From Saprospiraceae bacterium (GTDB taxonomy: Bacteria; Bacteroidota; Bacteroidia; Chitinophagales; Saprospiraceae): 48,282 nucleotides of DNA. Below the pieces are notes generated by a model that saw nothing but the letters and a program-made list of their open reading frames with translations, searched no databases and was not told the DNA's origin. Below, one piece after another: positions 31,630 to 40,210 of this stretch. Position 1 is the stretch's first letter, and every line of letters starts with the position of its first letter. The stretch lies in NCBI GenBank assembly GCA_020629315.1, contig JAHDDO010000004.1:1-48282 (forward strand). Direction: 5' to 3'. The position numbers and the translations under genes are program-made.

Positions 31630-34338
31630 GTGCCGTATCCATTGAATAGAATACTTGCCATATCCATTTTTATAATTTTTGGGATTTCCCAATTATGGGC
31701 TACCCATAACAGGGCCGGTGAGATTAGTTACAAACAAACGGGACCGCTAACTATTGAAGCTACCATTACAACATATACCAAGGCTTCAAGCACGTCTGCC
31801 GATAGAGATACGCTAACCTTATTTTGGGGCGATGGCTCTAGCACACTTTTAGAACGAGATAATGGCAATGGGGACGTTATACCCGGTGATATAAAAATTA
31901 ATTATTATTCCGGTACGCATACCTATGCCAGCCGTGCGACCTATACCTTATCCTTCCAAGATCCAAATCGAGTAAATAATATCTTGAATGTAAATTATCC
32001 CAATTCTGTAGAGATCCCTTTTTATTTAGAAACCACATTCACACTATTAAATACACAGTTTGAAGGGCTTAATAATTCAGTCACCTTACTCCAGCCGCCG
32101 TTAGACTTTGCTTGTATCGAGCAGCCATTTATTCATAATCCTACCGCATTTGATGCCGATGGAGACAGTATTTCTTATGAACTAATTATTCCATTAGAGA
32201 CGGAAGGTATGACCGTGCCGAATTACCAATTTCCAGATGAAATAGGTCCAAGTGCATTGGAAAATATCATAAGCTTGGATCCTTTAACGGGTGACTTTTT
32301 ATGGGATGCACCTAAAATAGCCGGCGAATACAATATAGCCATTCGTGTTAATGAGCATCGTAATGGTACTATAATCAGTAGCACCATTCGAGATATGCAG
32401 ATCTTTGTGGATGTCTGTAATAACCAACCTCCTATTATTGAAAGTATTGAGGAGTTATGTGTGATAGCCGGAGAAAAAGTAGAAATTACCATAGGCATAG
32501 ATGATTTGGATGAAGATCAATTAGTCATTTTTTCGGCAACAGGTGGTCCGTTCTTCGTAGACAGTTCACCCGCTTTTCTGACAGGGCCAAATGAATTTAC
32601 AGATCCTGCTTTTTCGAATACCTTGCATTGGCAAACAAACTGCAGCCATATTAGAGACCAGTATTATCAGGTGGTGCTTAGAGCACAAGATAATTTTGGT
32701 GCAGAAAATCAAGGACTAACTACATTGAAGACTATACGTATTCGCGTGTTGGGACCGCCACCTTTAGACTTGCTTTCTGAGAAAATAGAAGAGGGCGTCC
32801 GTCTACATTGGGAAAATCCATACGCCTGTGATTTAAATGCGACAGAAAAGTTTATAGGCTTTAGTGTTTGGCGACGAGAAGGTAGTAATCCAACGCCATT
32901 TGGCGAATGTGAAAATGGTTTGGAAGGAAAGGGCTACGAGATAGTCGAATATCTTAGCTCTGAAAAAGAAGATGATCGATATGTATACATTGATGAAGCC
33001 GTAGAAACATCTAAAATATATTGCTACCGAGTGTTAGCAGAGTTTGCTGAAACTACAGATGATGGAATACCTTTCAATAGGGTAGCATCGATTCCAAGTG
33101 AAGAGACGTGTATCCGATTATCTAAAGATGTAGCGCTGATGACTAAGGTTTCGGTTAGAGAAACAGATATAACAAGTGGGATCATTGATGTGGGATGGCT
33201 AAATCCAACAGCCGTTGATTTTGATACCTTATTTAATCCAGGGCCTTATACCTTTACCTTAGAGCGTGCTATTCCTGGTGCCGCATTCAGCGCTATAGCA
33301 TCATGGACATCAGACGTATTTTCCTTATTTACAGTTGAGACGTTTGTTGATGAAAACGTAAATACTGAAGAAGCACAATATCTTTACCAATTGGTAATAG
33401 CCGATACGGACATTGAAAAAACATCCTCAATTGCAAGCAGTATATTTCTAAATGTAAATCCTAACGACAAGCGTAATATTTTAAGCTGGGATTATGCTGT
33501 TCCTTGGCAAAACTTTCTTTTTTATATATATCGGGAGACCAGTAGTCCTGGTACTTTTGAGCTCATAGATAGCACTACCGTAAATACATTTACAGATCTA
33601 GGATTGGAGAATGGCGAAGAGTATTGCTACTATGTGGAAGCATTTGGAACGTATGGATTGGATGGTATACCAAGCCCATTGATTAATCTTTCGCAAGAAA
33701 ATTGTGGAATCCCGATTGATCTTTTAGCACCATGCCCACCGAATCCAACCTTGATTTCCATTTGCGATTTGCTCGAAGAATCGCCTGAAGCTGAAGACTT
33801 ATTTAATACCCTTGAATGGACATTGGAATTAGTGGACTGTCCAGAAAATGAGGATGTGGCTGCATTCAGGATTTATGCACTTAGCGAGCTGAGTGGAGAT
33901 TACGAGTTTTTAGTTGAACTCACGGCAGACGAATTTAGTTACATGGATTTTCGAGATGACATCGTCAATGGGTGTTATAAAATTTCTGCCGTTGATGAAG
34001 TAGGAAATGAAAGCTTGCTTTCGGAAGCGATTTGCGCCGAAACCTGTGCTATTTACGAATTGCCCAATACCTTCACACCCAATGGAGATGGAGCCAATGA
34101 TAGCTTTGTCCCTCGAAAAAATCTATTCATTGATGCGGTAAATTTTACGGTCTACAACCGATGGGGCAATTTGGTTTTTAAGACGAATGATCCTGAACTA
34201 AATTGGGATGGTAGAGACCTTAAAGATGCCCCTGTTGATGATGGTACCTACTATTATGTTTGTGATCTTATCCAATCAAATGATGGTTTAGAAGAAGTGG
34301 TAAGCACCTTAGAAGGCTATATCGAGGTAATTCGATAA
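31630..34338 (+). CDS. Giant secreted multidomain protein with gliding-motility-type C-terminus (T9SS type B)
   Basis: This 902-residue exported protein begins with GTG at 31630, 21 bases after rfbD; the signal peptide ends near ISQLWAT. The N-terminal domain (THNRAGEISYKQTGPLTIEA and on) matches the PKD-like N-terminus of large Bacteroidota surface proteins. Cadherin-like and fibronectin type III-like repeats follow (GVRLHWENPYACDLN, YCYRVLAEFAETTDDGIP, ILSWDYAVPWQNF). The last ~95 residues are a CHU_C-type domain (ELPNTFTPNGDGANDSF, VNFTVYNRWGNLVFKT, LNWDGRDLKDAPVDDGTYYY), the T9SS type B sorting signal. It is expected to be on the surface as an adhesin or motility-related protein. Linkage to rhamnose genes is striking but of unknown meaning. 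Confidence 0.9.
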   Translation: MPYPLNRILAISIFIIFGISQLWATHNRAGEISYKQTGPLTIEATITTYTKASSTSADRDTLTLFWGDGSSTLLERDNGNGDVIPGDIKINYYSGTHTYASRATYTLSFQDPNRVNNILNVNYPNSVEIPFYLETTFTLLNTQFEGLNNSVTLLQPPLDFACIEQPFIHNPTAFDADGDSISYELIIPLETEGMTVPNYQFPDEIGPSALENIISLDPLTGDFLWDAPKIAGEYNIAIRVNEHRNGTIISSTIRDMQIFVDVCNNQPPIIESIEELCVIAGEKVEITIGIDDLDEDQLVIFSATGGPFFVDSSPAFLTGPNEFTDPAFSNTLHWQTNCSHIRDQYYQVVLRAQDNFGAENQGLTTLKTIRIRVLGPPPLDLLSEKIEEGVRLHWENPYACDLNATEKFIGFSVWRREGSNPTPFGECENGLEGKGYEIVEYLSSEKEDDRYVYIDEAVETSKIYCYRVLAEFAETTDDGIPFNRVASIPSEETCIRLSKDVALMTKVSVRETDITSGIIDVGWLNPTAVDFDTLFNPGPYTFTLERAIPGAAFSAIASWTSDVFSLFTVETFVDENVNTEEAQYLYQLVIADTDIEKTSSIASSIFLNVNPNDKRNILSWDYAVPWQNFLFYIYRETSSPGTFELIDSTTVNTFTDLGLENGEEYCYYVEAFGTYGLDGIPSPLINLSQENCGIPIDLLAPCPPNPTLISICDLLEESPEAEDLFNTLEWTLELVDCPENEDVAAFRIYALSELSGDYEFLVELTADEFSYMDFRDDIVNGCYKISAVDEVGNESLLSEAICAETCAIYELPNTFTPNGDGANDSFVPRKNLFIDAVNFTVYNRWGNLVFKTNDPELNWDGRDLKDAPVDDGTYYYVCDLIQSNDGLEEVVSTLEGYIEVIR

Positions 34339-34409
34339 TCATCAGCTCACGCTTATTTTGGACTTTTTTAGAAAGTATTCTATGATCCAAATGCGTAGTA
34401 TTGCCCTAG

Positions 34410-35246
34410 ATGTACGATAATAAAATAATCTCCTTTAACGGTCTGCCCTTGTTTCAAAGGGCCAAATTTACAGCGAACGAAATCATGCAAGGGGAGCTCA
34501 AAGAGTTTGCCTGTTTCTTTTATATGCTAGAAGGCAGCTTGATAAGCTATGATAACAGAGGGGCTCACCGAATCAATAAGTTGGACGGTATAGCGAAAAA
34601 TTGCGGTCGCTATGTGCAACAATACGTGAATGAGGCCGGTGATAATTATTGTGAGGCGATAGCTGTTTATCTGTACCCTGAATTGCTCAAAAAGATCTAT
34701 TCCGATGACTATCCCAAAGTGGTAAAAGGAAGGACTAAAAAGCCCAATAAGTATATAGCCAATGAGCTGGTAGAGCGATATATGAATGGTCTTGCCTTGT
34801 ACTTTGAAGAATCCGACGTGATTGATGAGGAACTCAGTATACTTAAAATAAAAGAGTTGATACTTATATTACTTCGCTCTTCCATTCATAAAGATGTAGA
34901 ACGGCTTCTTCTGGATATTTTTTCTCCCGCAGAAACTGCATTTAAAACTATAATTGAGAATAATATTTTTAATCCATTAAGTATGCCTCAGTTAGCGTAC
35001 ATATCTAACATGAGTCTATCTACCTTTAAGCGAACGTTCAAAAAAGTGTTTAATGAAACCCCAGCCAAGTATATTAAGAATCGTCGACTCGAAGCGGCAG
35101 CTACACAATTACTGAATAGCACCTCTGCTATTCAACACATCGCCTTTGATGTGGGGTTTCAAGATGTTACCACCTTTACGGCTTGTTTTACAGAAAAGTT
35201 TGGGAAATCACCATCCAACTATAGACTGAACCAAGATAGAAACTAA
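34410..35246 (+). CDS. AraC-family transcriptional regulator
   Basis: This 278-residue regulator has an N-terminal sensory domain (FNGLPLFQRAKFTANEIMQG, FACFFYMLEGSLISYDNRG) and a C-terminal AraC domain. Helix-turn-helix one is SMPQLAYISNMSLSTFKRTF, followed by KKVFNETPAKYIKNRRLEAA; helix-turn-helix two is IQHIAFDVGFQDVTTFTACF with TEKFGKSPSNYR. The first domain is of the type with a conserved Cys (FACFF), as in other Bacteroidota members. It precedes the START-like secreted protein by 77 bases on the same strand and may regulate that gene or the neighbouring copper-like genes. Confidence 0.9.
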   Translation: MYDNKIISFNGLPLFQRAKFTANEIMQGELKEFACFFYMLEGSLISYDNRGAHRINKLDGIAKNCGRYVQQYVNEAGDNYCEAIAVYLYPELLKKIYSDDYPKVVKGRTKKPNKYIANELVERYMNGLALYFEESDVIDEELSILKIKELILILLRSSIHKDVERLLLDIFSPAETAFKTIIENNIFNPLSMPQLAYISNMSLSTFKRTFKKVFNETPAKYIKNRRLEAAATQLLNSTSAIQHIAFDVGFQDVTTFTACFTEKFGKSPSNYRLNQDRN

Positions 35247-35323
35247 TTGAGCTTTTTGGGAAGGCTTGCTGCCGGACGTAACTCCATTTTTGCATTGTTA
35301 TCTAATTTAAAAAACAAGAAAAG

Positions 35324-35911
35324 ATGAAGTATTTATTGCAGTCACTTATTCTATTATTTACACTTAATCAATCAGCTATGGCACAAAAAGGATTTGACAT
35401 CGAAAAAGAAATTACCATCAATGTTTCGGCAGCCCAATTATGGGATATGGTAGGACCTGGTTTCATAGATGTATATAAATGGTCTTCCAATGTAGATCAT
35501 GCAGAAGGGAAAGGCATTTCTTCCTTTGAAGGAGCTGTGTGTGATGAACGATTTTGTGATGTCAATGTAAAAGGATTTAGTAAGATCAGTGAAAAACTAG
35601 TCAATTATGATGAGCAAAGTATGAACCTAGCATATACAGTACAAAATGGAATGCCAGGATTTATCACCTTGGCTAAAAATGACTGGACCGTAGTTCCTGT
35701 AAATGCTAACACATCTAAGTTGGTTATGAAAGGGACGTTCCGATCTAAAGGCCTTATGGGCACACTCATGAATGGGGTAATGAAAAAGAAAATGGCAGAA
35801 ACATTAGAGACCGTATTAAATGATGCTAAGGTTTTTGCGGAAACCGGAGAGATTTCTATTGCAAAAAAAGAACGTAACCAGGAATTAGCAAAGAAGAAAA
35901 GAGCAGCATAA
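35324..35911 (+). CDS. Secreted SRPBCC/START-like protein
   Basis: This 195-residue protein has a signal peptide (residues 1-21, ending SAMAQ) and an SRPBCC (polyketide cyclase/START-like) fold: ITINVSAAQLWDMVGPGFID and YKWSSNVDHAEGKGI at the N-terminus, LVNYDEQSMNLAYTV, and NDWTVVPVNANTSKLVMKG with a C-terminal amphipathic helix. The fold forms a hydrophobic pocket for small ligands; the ligand is unknown. A strong terminator (35941-35971) closes the gene. It lies just after an AraC regulator and before a copper-related membrane protein. Confidence 0.82.
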   Translation: MKYLLQSLILLFTLNQSAMAQKGFDIEKEITINVSAAQLWDMVGPGFIDVYKWSSNVDHAEGKGISSFEGAVCDERFCDVNVKGFSKISEKLVNYDEQSMNLAYTVQNGMPGFITLAKNDWTVVPVNANTSKLVMKGTFRSKGLMGTLMNGVMKKKMAETLETVLNDAKVFAETGEISIAKKERNQELAKKKRAA

Positions 35912-35940
35912 ATCAAGCGCTTTTTTTAGTCAACAATGTC

Positions 35941-35972
35941 AAAAACCTCTTCAGAAATGAAGGGGTTTTTTA
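35941..35972 (+). terminator. Rho-independent terminator
   Basis: AAAAACCTCTTC (35941-35952) pairs with GAAGGGGTTTTT (35959-35970), with one T-G pair, around a 6-base loop, and ends in a T run. It lies 29 bases after the START-like protein's stop. Confidence 0.85.
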
Positions 35973-36019
35973 ATAGAACCTTTCGATTTGAATGCTTGTT
36001 TGTACCTTGAATGCTAGTT

Positions 36020-36751
36020 ATGAAACAGACATTTGAAATAGGAGGCTTGAGTTGTATGAGTTGTGTGACGAAAATTCAAAACGCCTTACATAATCAAACA
36101 GATATACAATCGGCAATAGCAGATAAAGATGCTGGCCGATTAGTTATTGAAAGTAATAGACCCTACTCAGAGCAAGAGTTGCATGAGATAGTACACGCAT
36201 TGGATCCTAAGTATACTATTGCTACAAGGCAAAAAGATCTTGGTTTTTCAGATGAAGTGCCTAAGGACTCTTGGCTACAAAAATACAAACCCATTCTGCT
36301 GATTTTCTCTTTCATTCTAGGTGTTAGTCTTTTGGCTCAATATCCATTTGCATCCTTTGATGGCATGCAATGGATGCGCCATTTTATGGCTGGCTTCTTT
36401 TTATGCTTTTCCTTCTTCAAATTTTTGGACTTATCTGGATTTGCTAACAGCTATAAAAGCTATGATATTATTGCGGCCCAATGGCCAACTTGGGGATATG
36501 TCTATGCCTTCATTGAATTAGCACTTGGCATTGCATACCTATTATCTTGGCAGATGCTATTTGCGAATATTGTCGCCTTTATCGTAATGTCAATAAGTAT
36601 TATAGGCGTGTTGCGATCCGTTTTGAATAAACAGAAAATTCAATGCGCTTGCTTAGGGACCGTCTTCGATTTACCGATGAGTACCGTGACTATCATAGAA
36701 GATGGTTTAATGATTATCATGAGTGCAGCGATGATAGTATACTACCTGTAA
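36020..36751 (+). CDS. HMA domain fused to MauE-like membrane protein
   Basis: This 243-residue protein (ATG at 36020; an ATG nine bases upstream is also possible) has an N-terminal heavy-metal-associated domain with the metal-binding CxxC in EIGGLSCMSCVTKIQNAL and a C-terminal four- or five-helix membrane domain related to MauE/DoxX proteins: ILLIFSFILGVSLLAQYPF, FMAGFFLCFSFFKFLDL, WGYVYAFIELALGIAYLL, FIVMSISIIGVL and the Cys motif IQCACLG. MauE-type proteins act in periplasmic disulfide or redox handling. The fusion suggests copper-dependent delivery or redox work across the inner membrane. It stands at the edge of the copper-like gene cluster. Confidence 0.85.
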   Translation: MKQTFEIGGLSCMSCVTKIQNALHNQTDIQSAIADKDAGRLVIESNRPYSEQELHEIVHALDPKYTIATRQKDLGFSDEVPKDSWLQKYKPILLIFSFILGVSLLAQYPFASFDGMQWMRHFMAGFFLCFSFFKFLDLSGFANSYKSYDIIAAQWPTWGYVYAFIELALGIAYLLSWQMLFANIVAFIVMSISIIGVLRSVLNKQKIQCACLGTVFDLPMSTVTIIEDGLMIIMSAAMIVYYL

Positions 36752-36758
36752 GGATGTG

Positions 36759-37280
36759 CTATCGGTTTAGCTTTGCATAAATGTCAACACTGATAAACTG
36801 GCCATCTTTCAGCTCACAATCTCGCATGGTGCCTTCCAGTTTGAAGTCCATTTTTGACATAGCCCGTTTACAATTTGTATTGTTGGATTCGACAAAACCT
36901 TCAATTCGATGGAGTCCTAATTCCTTAAAACCGTATTGACATATTAAAGGAAGAGCCTCTGGCATAAAACCTTGTCCCCAATATTGAGGCAGGAGCCATA
37001 AACCGATTTCTGCTTTTTTATGTATATCAGAAATATCATTGAGTCCACCTGCACCATAAAAGCTATCATTGTCTCTTGAGCAAATGGCCCACCAACACTG
37101 ACTCGCTTTTTCAAACCAGTCCATTTGTTCTTCCGTAGCTTTTAGGGAATCAAAACTGACACCATAATGGGCAATAACTTGTGGATGAGAAAGGCCTTTA
37201 TATATATATTCGATATCAGTACTGATAATGTTTCGTAATAGTAAACGATCCGTGTTTATATCTTTTTGAATATGGTTCAT
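36759..37280 (-). CDS. GNAT family N-acetyltransferase (RimJ/RimL-like)
   Basis: This 173-residue acetyltransferase of the RimJ/RimL-type GNAT group has the acetyl-CoA-binding loop in WLLPQYWGQGFMPEALPL (about residues 95-112), the core EIGLWLLP and the late motif LHRIEGFVESNNTNCKRAM with MDFKLEGTMRDCELKDG. Substrates in the group include ribosomal protein N-termini or amino sugars. Its stop lies seven bases from that of the HMA-MauE gene, and it is divergent from the Cys-rich protein gene at 37407. It is probably unrelated to metal handling. Confidence 0.92.
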   Translation of the reverse strand: MNHIQKDINTDRLLLRNIISTDIEYIYKGLSHPQVIAHYGVSFDSLKATEEQMDWFEKASQCWWAICSRDNDSFYGAGGLNDISDIHKKAEIGLWLLPQYWGQGFMPEALPLICQYGFKELGLHRIEGFVESNNTNCKRAMSKMDFKLEGTMRDCELKDGQFISVDIYAKLNR

Positions 37281-37330
37281 GGCATACGATTATTTGGTAA
37301 AGGTACTAATGATGATACGGCCCAATGTCC

Positions 37331-37350
37331 TTATTGGAATTATCCAATAA
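37331..37350. promoter_or_regulatory. Inverted repeat in a divergent promoter region
   Basis: TTATTGG (37331-37337) and CCAATAA (37344-37350) are perfect inverted arms around AATTAT. The repeat lies 50 bases before the GNAT start and 56 bases before the HYC_CC_PP gene, a position suitable for an operator of the copper-like operon. Confidence 0.4.
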
Positions 37351-37406
37351 CTTTATTTGTTAGTTGCTATAACTAGAAAGAGATTTTATACTTATTTTTA
37401 TATAGC

Positions 37407-37868
37407 ATGAAAGTGTATAAATCCATACTTGTGAGCTTTTTAGCTTTTCTGATGGTACTGTCTACCTCAGGCCTTACCATGGATATGCATTTTTGTAAAG
37501 ACAAACTGAAACGAGTTAACCTCTTTGGCAAGGCAAAAACCTGCCAAGAAGTAGCTCTCTTAATGAAGTCTTGTTGTAAGAAAGGCCGTTCTTGTTCGCT
37601 AAAAGCAGTAACTAGCTGCGGTGCGGATGGAGATCACAAAGGATGTTGCTCTAATCAGAGTATCGAATTTGATACAGATATTGATCTATTTCATACTCAA
37701 ATAGGAGAGCTAGTATGCTCCTTAGATATGGATCTAAGTAGCCCACCTCAAGATTATTTGACCCATTTAGTTTGGTTTGATGACTATCACCACTTTATAG
37801 TTCACCCGCCTCCAGAGGACTATGCTGGATGTTCAAAACGGGTCTTGTACCAATCATTTCTTTGTTAG
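37407..37868 (+). CDS. HYC_CC_PP family Cys-rich exported protein
   Basis: This 153-residue exported protein has the diagnostic motifs of the HYC_CC_PP family, named for conserved residues: a His-x-Cys in MDMHFCKDKLK after the signal peptide, CC pairs in SCCKKGRSC and GCCSNQSIEF, and the Pro-rich C-terminal HPPPEDYAGC. The signal/anchor is SILVSFLAFLMVLSTSG. With twelve cysteines and several histidines it is a likely periplasmic or outer-membrane metal-binding protein. The family is found next to metal-related TonB receptors and HMA proteins in Bacteroidota, but its function is undescribed. It starts the copper-like cluster and is separated from the barrel gene by two inverted repeats. Confidence 0.88.
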   Translation: MKVYKSILVSFLAFLMVLSTSGLTMDMHFCKDKLKRVNLFGKAKTCQEVALLMKSCCKKGRSCSLKAVTSCGADGDHKGCCSNQSIEFDTDIDLFHTQIGELVCSLDMDLSSPPQDYLTHLVWFDDYHHFIVHPPPEDYAGCSKRVLYQSFLC

Positions 37869-37885
37869 CCATGTTTCTTCGTATT

Positions 37886-37935
37886 CAATTAATGACGAAC
37901 TAGTTCATTAATTGTACTTGGATGGTGAACCATCC
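37886..37935. promoter_or_regulatory. Two adjacent inverted repeats inside the copper-like gene cluster
   Basis: CAATTAATGA (37886-37895) and TCATTAATTG (37905-37914) are perfect 10-bp arms around nine bases. Five bases later GGATGGT-GA-ACCATCC (37920-37935) is a second perfect repeat. They occupy the gap between the Cys-rich gene and the barrel gene. No T run follows, so a terminator is unlikely; an operator, processing site or attenuator is possible. Confidence 0.5.
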
Positions 37936-37964
37936 GCATTCTACTATTGAAGAAGAAACTAACA

Positions 37965-38753
37965 ATGAAAAAATATTATAAACATTTAATACTAATTATG
38001 GCAGTTGCCTTTATGTGTCCTAAATCAATTTGGGCACAAGGACCGCCCATTACAGGTGATAAGCCAATAATGTTGGCTAAAGGCAACGTGGTTCTTAAAA
38101 CCCTGTCAGAAGTCAGGGCATTGGAAAAGCAAACCGCCTTAATTAGTCCACTTATGGTACATTACATTCCCCAAAAGAATGTCTTAGTAGGAGTGCATAT
38201 ACCGCTTATTAATACCTTGTCTGTTGATGCGGATACTGAATCAATGTCAGGACTTGGTGATGTTCAATTCTTGGGTAAATATCAATTCTACCGGAATGAC
38301 CAAATGGGTAAAACCTTTCGAATAGTAGCAAAGACCCTGCAGCTTTTACCTACAGGTCAAGAAACGGATATAGAAGGTCAAAGTGAAGCTCGATATAGAT
38401 CTTATTATGGATTTGTAGCGGGTTTAGAAACCATAAAGTATGGTATCTCTAATGAGACAGGAATCAAATTGGATCCAGCGGGAGATACAGACCTTTGGCG
38501 ATATAAACTGGGGTTTGGGCTACCGCTCAAGAAACCTGTGTATCCGGTAGATCAGATAAACCTATACTTCGAGTACCAGAGTGATTACTATTTCGATGGA
38601 AGGTATATGCTGCTTTATGGACAAGGTATTCAATATGCTAAAAAACGAGTTACATTGGAAACAGCAGTGCAGTTTCCATTATTTCAAATAGATATACCAG
38701 ATGCCAGAAAAAGACGTTACAGTCTGATTTTTGGGGCACGGTATGTCATTTAA
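37965..38753 (+). CDS. Outer-membrane beta-barrel protein of the copper-like locus
   Basis: This 262-residue protein begins at the ATG at 37965 with a signal peptide ending SIWAQ; a TTG at 37947 would only add charged residues. The mature part is a transporter-like outer-membrane barrel: VLVGVHIPLINTL, LGDVQFLGKYQFYRN, FRIVAKTLQLLPTGQETD, YRSYYGFVAGLETIKYGI, WRYKLGFGLPLKKPVYPV, YFEYQSDYYFDGRYMLLYG and VTLETAVQFPLFQIDIPD, ending YSLIFGARYVI. Similar proteins occur beside Cys-rich and HMA proteins in Bacteroidota. It probably lets metal or a chelate pass, or acts as an assay-like sensor; the evidence is its location. Confidence 0.8.
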   Translation: MKKYYKHLILIMAVAFMCPKSIWAQGPPITGDKPIMLAKGNVVLKTLSEVRALEKQTALISPLMVHYIPQKNVLVGVHIPLINTLSVDADTESMSGLGDVQFLGKYQFYRNDQMGKTFRIVAKTLQLLPTGQETDIEGQSEARYRSYYGFVAGLETIKYGISNETGIKLDPAGDTDLWRYKLGFGLPLKKPVYPVDQINLYFEYQSDYYFDGRYMLLYGQGIQYAKKRVTLETAVQFPLFQIDIPDARKRRYSLIFGARYVI

Positions 38754-38765
38754 AACGCAAAAATT

Positions 38766-39404
38766 ATGAAAAATATAATAATGATCTTAGCTGTTTTCAT
38801 GTCTACCGGACTATTTGCCCAGGATATGGATGCATTTACAGTTAGAGTAGATGGATTAGGTTGTCCTTTCTGTGCATACGGATTGGAAAAAAAGTTTACC
38901 GAATTAGAAGGTATAGATGCTATAGCAATAGATATGGAAACCGGTGTGTTAACCTTTGATTTTCCAGCATCAGCTGGCCTTAGCTTAGAAAAAGTGGCGG
39001 ACCAAGTAAATGCAGCGGGCTACACGGCAGTTGAATCTAATGTATCTAGAGCCAATGGAACAGATGAATCAATAATACCTACTGAAACAATAGTGAATGA
39101 AGAATCTCAGCTAGTTGAATTTCAAATGTCTGTTGCAGGGAACTGTGATATGTGTAAATCAAGGATAGAAAATGCGGCATTATCTACACAAGGGGTAGTT
39201 GAAGCTTCGTGGGATAAAGATACCCAGGTTCTTCATTTTGTGTTTGACAAAATGCAAACGGATGAAGCGACGATAGGTAGTAATATAGCTGCTTCTGGAC
39301 ATGATAATGATGAAGCATTGAGCATGCAAGAGACATATGATAATCTTCCTGGCTGTTGTAAATACGAAAGAGACGCTACAGATGATTCAACGCCTGAAAA
39401 ATAA
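38766..39404 (+). CDS. Secreted protein with two HMA-like metal-binding domains
   Basis: This 212-residue exported protein has a signal peptide (MIMILAV-type, ending GLFAQ). Domain one (about residues 23-90) has the HMA metal loop in VDGLGCPFCAYGLEKKF. Domain two (about 115-185) has a second loop in SVAGNCDMCKSRIENAAL. The C-terminal NLPGCCKYERD adds another Cys pair. HMA domains bind Cu(I) or similar soft metals through the CxxC. It lies 12 bases after the barrel gene and overlaps the following NHL lipoprotein gene by 23 bases, so it is tightly coupled. Copper carrier in the periplasm is the best guess. Confidence 0.87.
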   Translation: MKNIIMILAVFMSTGLFAQDMDAFTVRVDGLGCPFCAYGLEKKFTELEGIDAIAIDMETGVLTFDFPASAGLSLEKVADQVNAAGYTAVESNVSRANGTDESIIPTETIVNEESQLVEFQMSVAGNCDMCKSRIENAALSTQGVVEASWDKDTQVLHFVFDKMQTDEATIGSNIAASGHDNDEALSMQETYDNLPGCCKYERDATDDSTPEK

Positions 39405-40197
39405 TACATGTATAATCCTTATCCTTAGCATTACCCTGGCTTCTTGCCAGCGTAATGCTAAGGAGTGGAATGAAGTCCAAAAAATATCGCTGGACTCCAT
39501 CGCCCCCATTGGATTAACATATTCGGACAATGGAATTTGGTTGTCCGATGGCGATAAAAATCGACTGGTACTTTTAAATGATCATTTCGAAGTGCAGCAA
39601 ATAGTAGAAAATATAGCCAGACCAATGCACATCGAAAATGATAATGGAAAGATCCTTATTCCTTCTTATGGTGCAGATGCTATTTTAAGCTTCGACGGGA
39701 ATACGATAGATACCTTAGCACTTCCAGAAGCATTAGATGCACCTGCAGGTGTGGCAAGGTGGAAGGATGAAATGGCAATTGCTGATTTCTACAAACATAG
39801 GATTCTATACTATGATGGAACTACATGGATCTCAATAGGAGAAGAAGGTAAAAAAATAGGGCAGTTATATTATCCAACGGATGTGCAGATCACAGATAAT
39901 GAAATTATAGTAGCAGACGCCTATAATAATCGGATTCAAGTATTTGACAAAGCCGGTAAAGCAACCCGATTAGTCGGGAGCACTGAAAAAATGAATGCAG
40001 CTACTGGCCTTTTTGTAGGTTCTGAGCAATGGTTTGTTTGTGATTTCGAAAATAACCGACTCATCATTTATAACAAGGCAGGTATAGTCGATCAAATTAT
40101 TGAAAACATTAATAAACCTACTGATGCCTTACTCTGGAACGACCAGTTATTCGTAACCAGCTATGGCGATAAACAACTATTCATTCTGAAAAAATAA
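39382..40197 (+). CDS. NHL/6-bladed beta-propeller lipoprotein
   Basis: This 271-residue protein uses the ATG at 39382, which yields a lipoprotein signal (NNTCIILILSITLASC with the lipid Cys in ASC) and overlaps the upstream gene by 23 bases. The mature protein has about six similar blades: PIGLTYSDNGIWLSDGDKN, RPMHIENDNGKILIPSYG, APAGVARWKDEMAIADFYK, YPTDVQITDNEIIVADAYN, AATGLFVGSEQWFVCDFEN and KPTDALLWNDQLFVTSYGD. NHL propellers often present metal or protein-binding faces. Its location between a double-HMA protein and an MbnP protein suggests a copper-related scaffold; there is no direct evidence. Confidence 0.85.
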   Translation: MIQRLKNNTCIILILSITLASCQRNAKEWNEVQKISLDSIAPIGLTYSDNGIWLSDGDKNRLVLLNDHFEVQQIVENIARPMHIENDNGKILIPSYGADAILSFDGNTIDTLALPEALDAPAGVARWKDEMAIADFYKHRILYYDGTTWISIGEEGKKIGQLYYPTDVQITDNEIIVADAYNNRIQVFDKAGKATRLVGSTEKMNAATGLFVGSEQWFVCDFENNRLIIYNKAGIVDQIIENINKPTDALLWNDQLFVTSYGDKQLFILKK

Positions 40198-40210
40198 AAC
40201 ACGATCAATC

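Noticed and set aside
37886-37914. Inverted repeat as a rho-independent terminator
   Set aside because: The stem is A+T-rich and is not followed by a T run on either strand; a regulatory site is more plausible.
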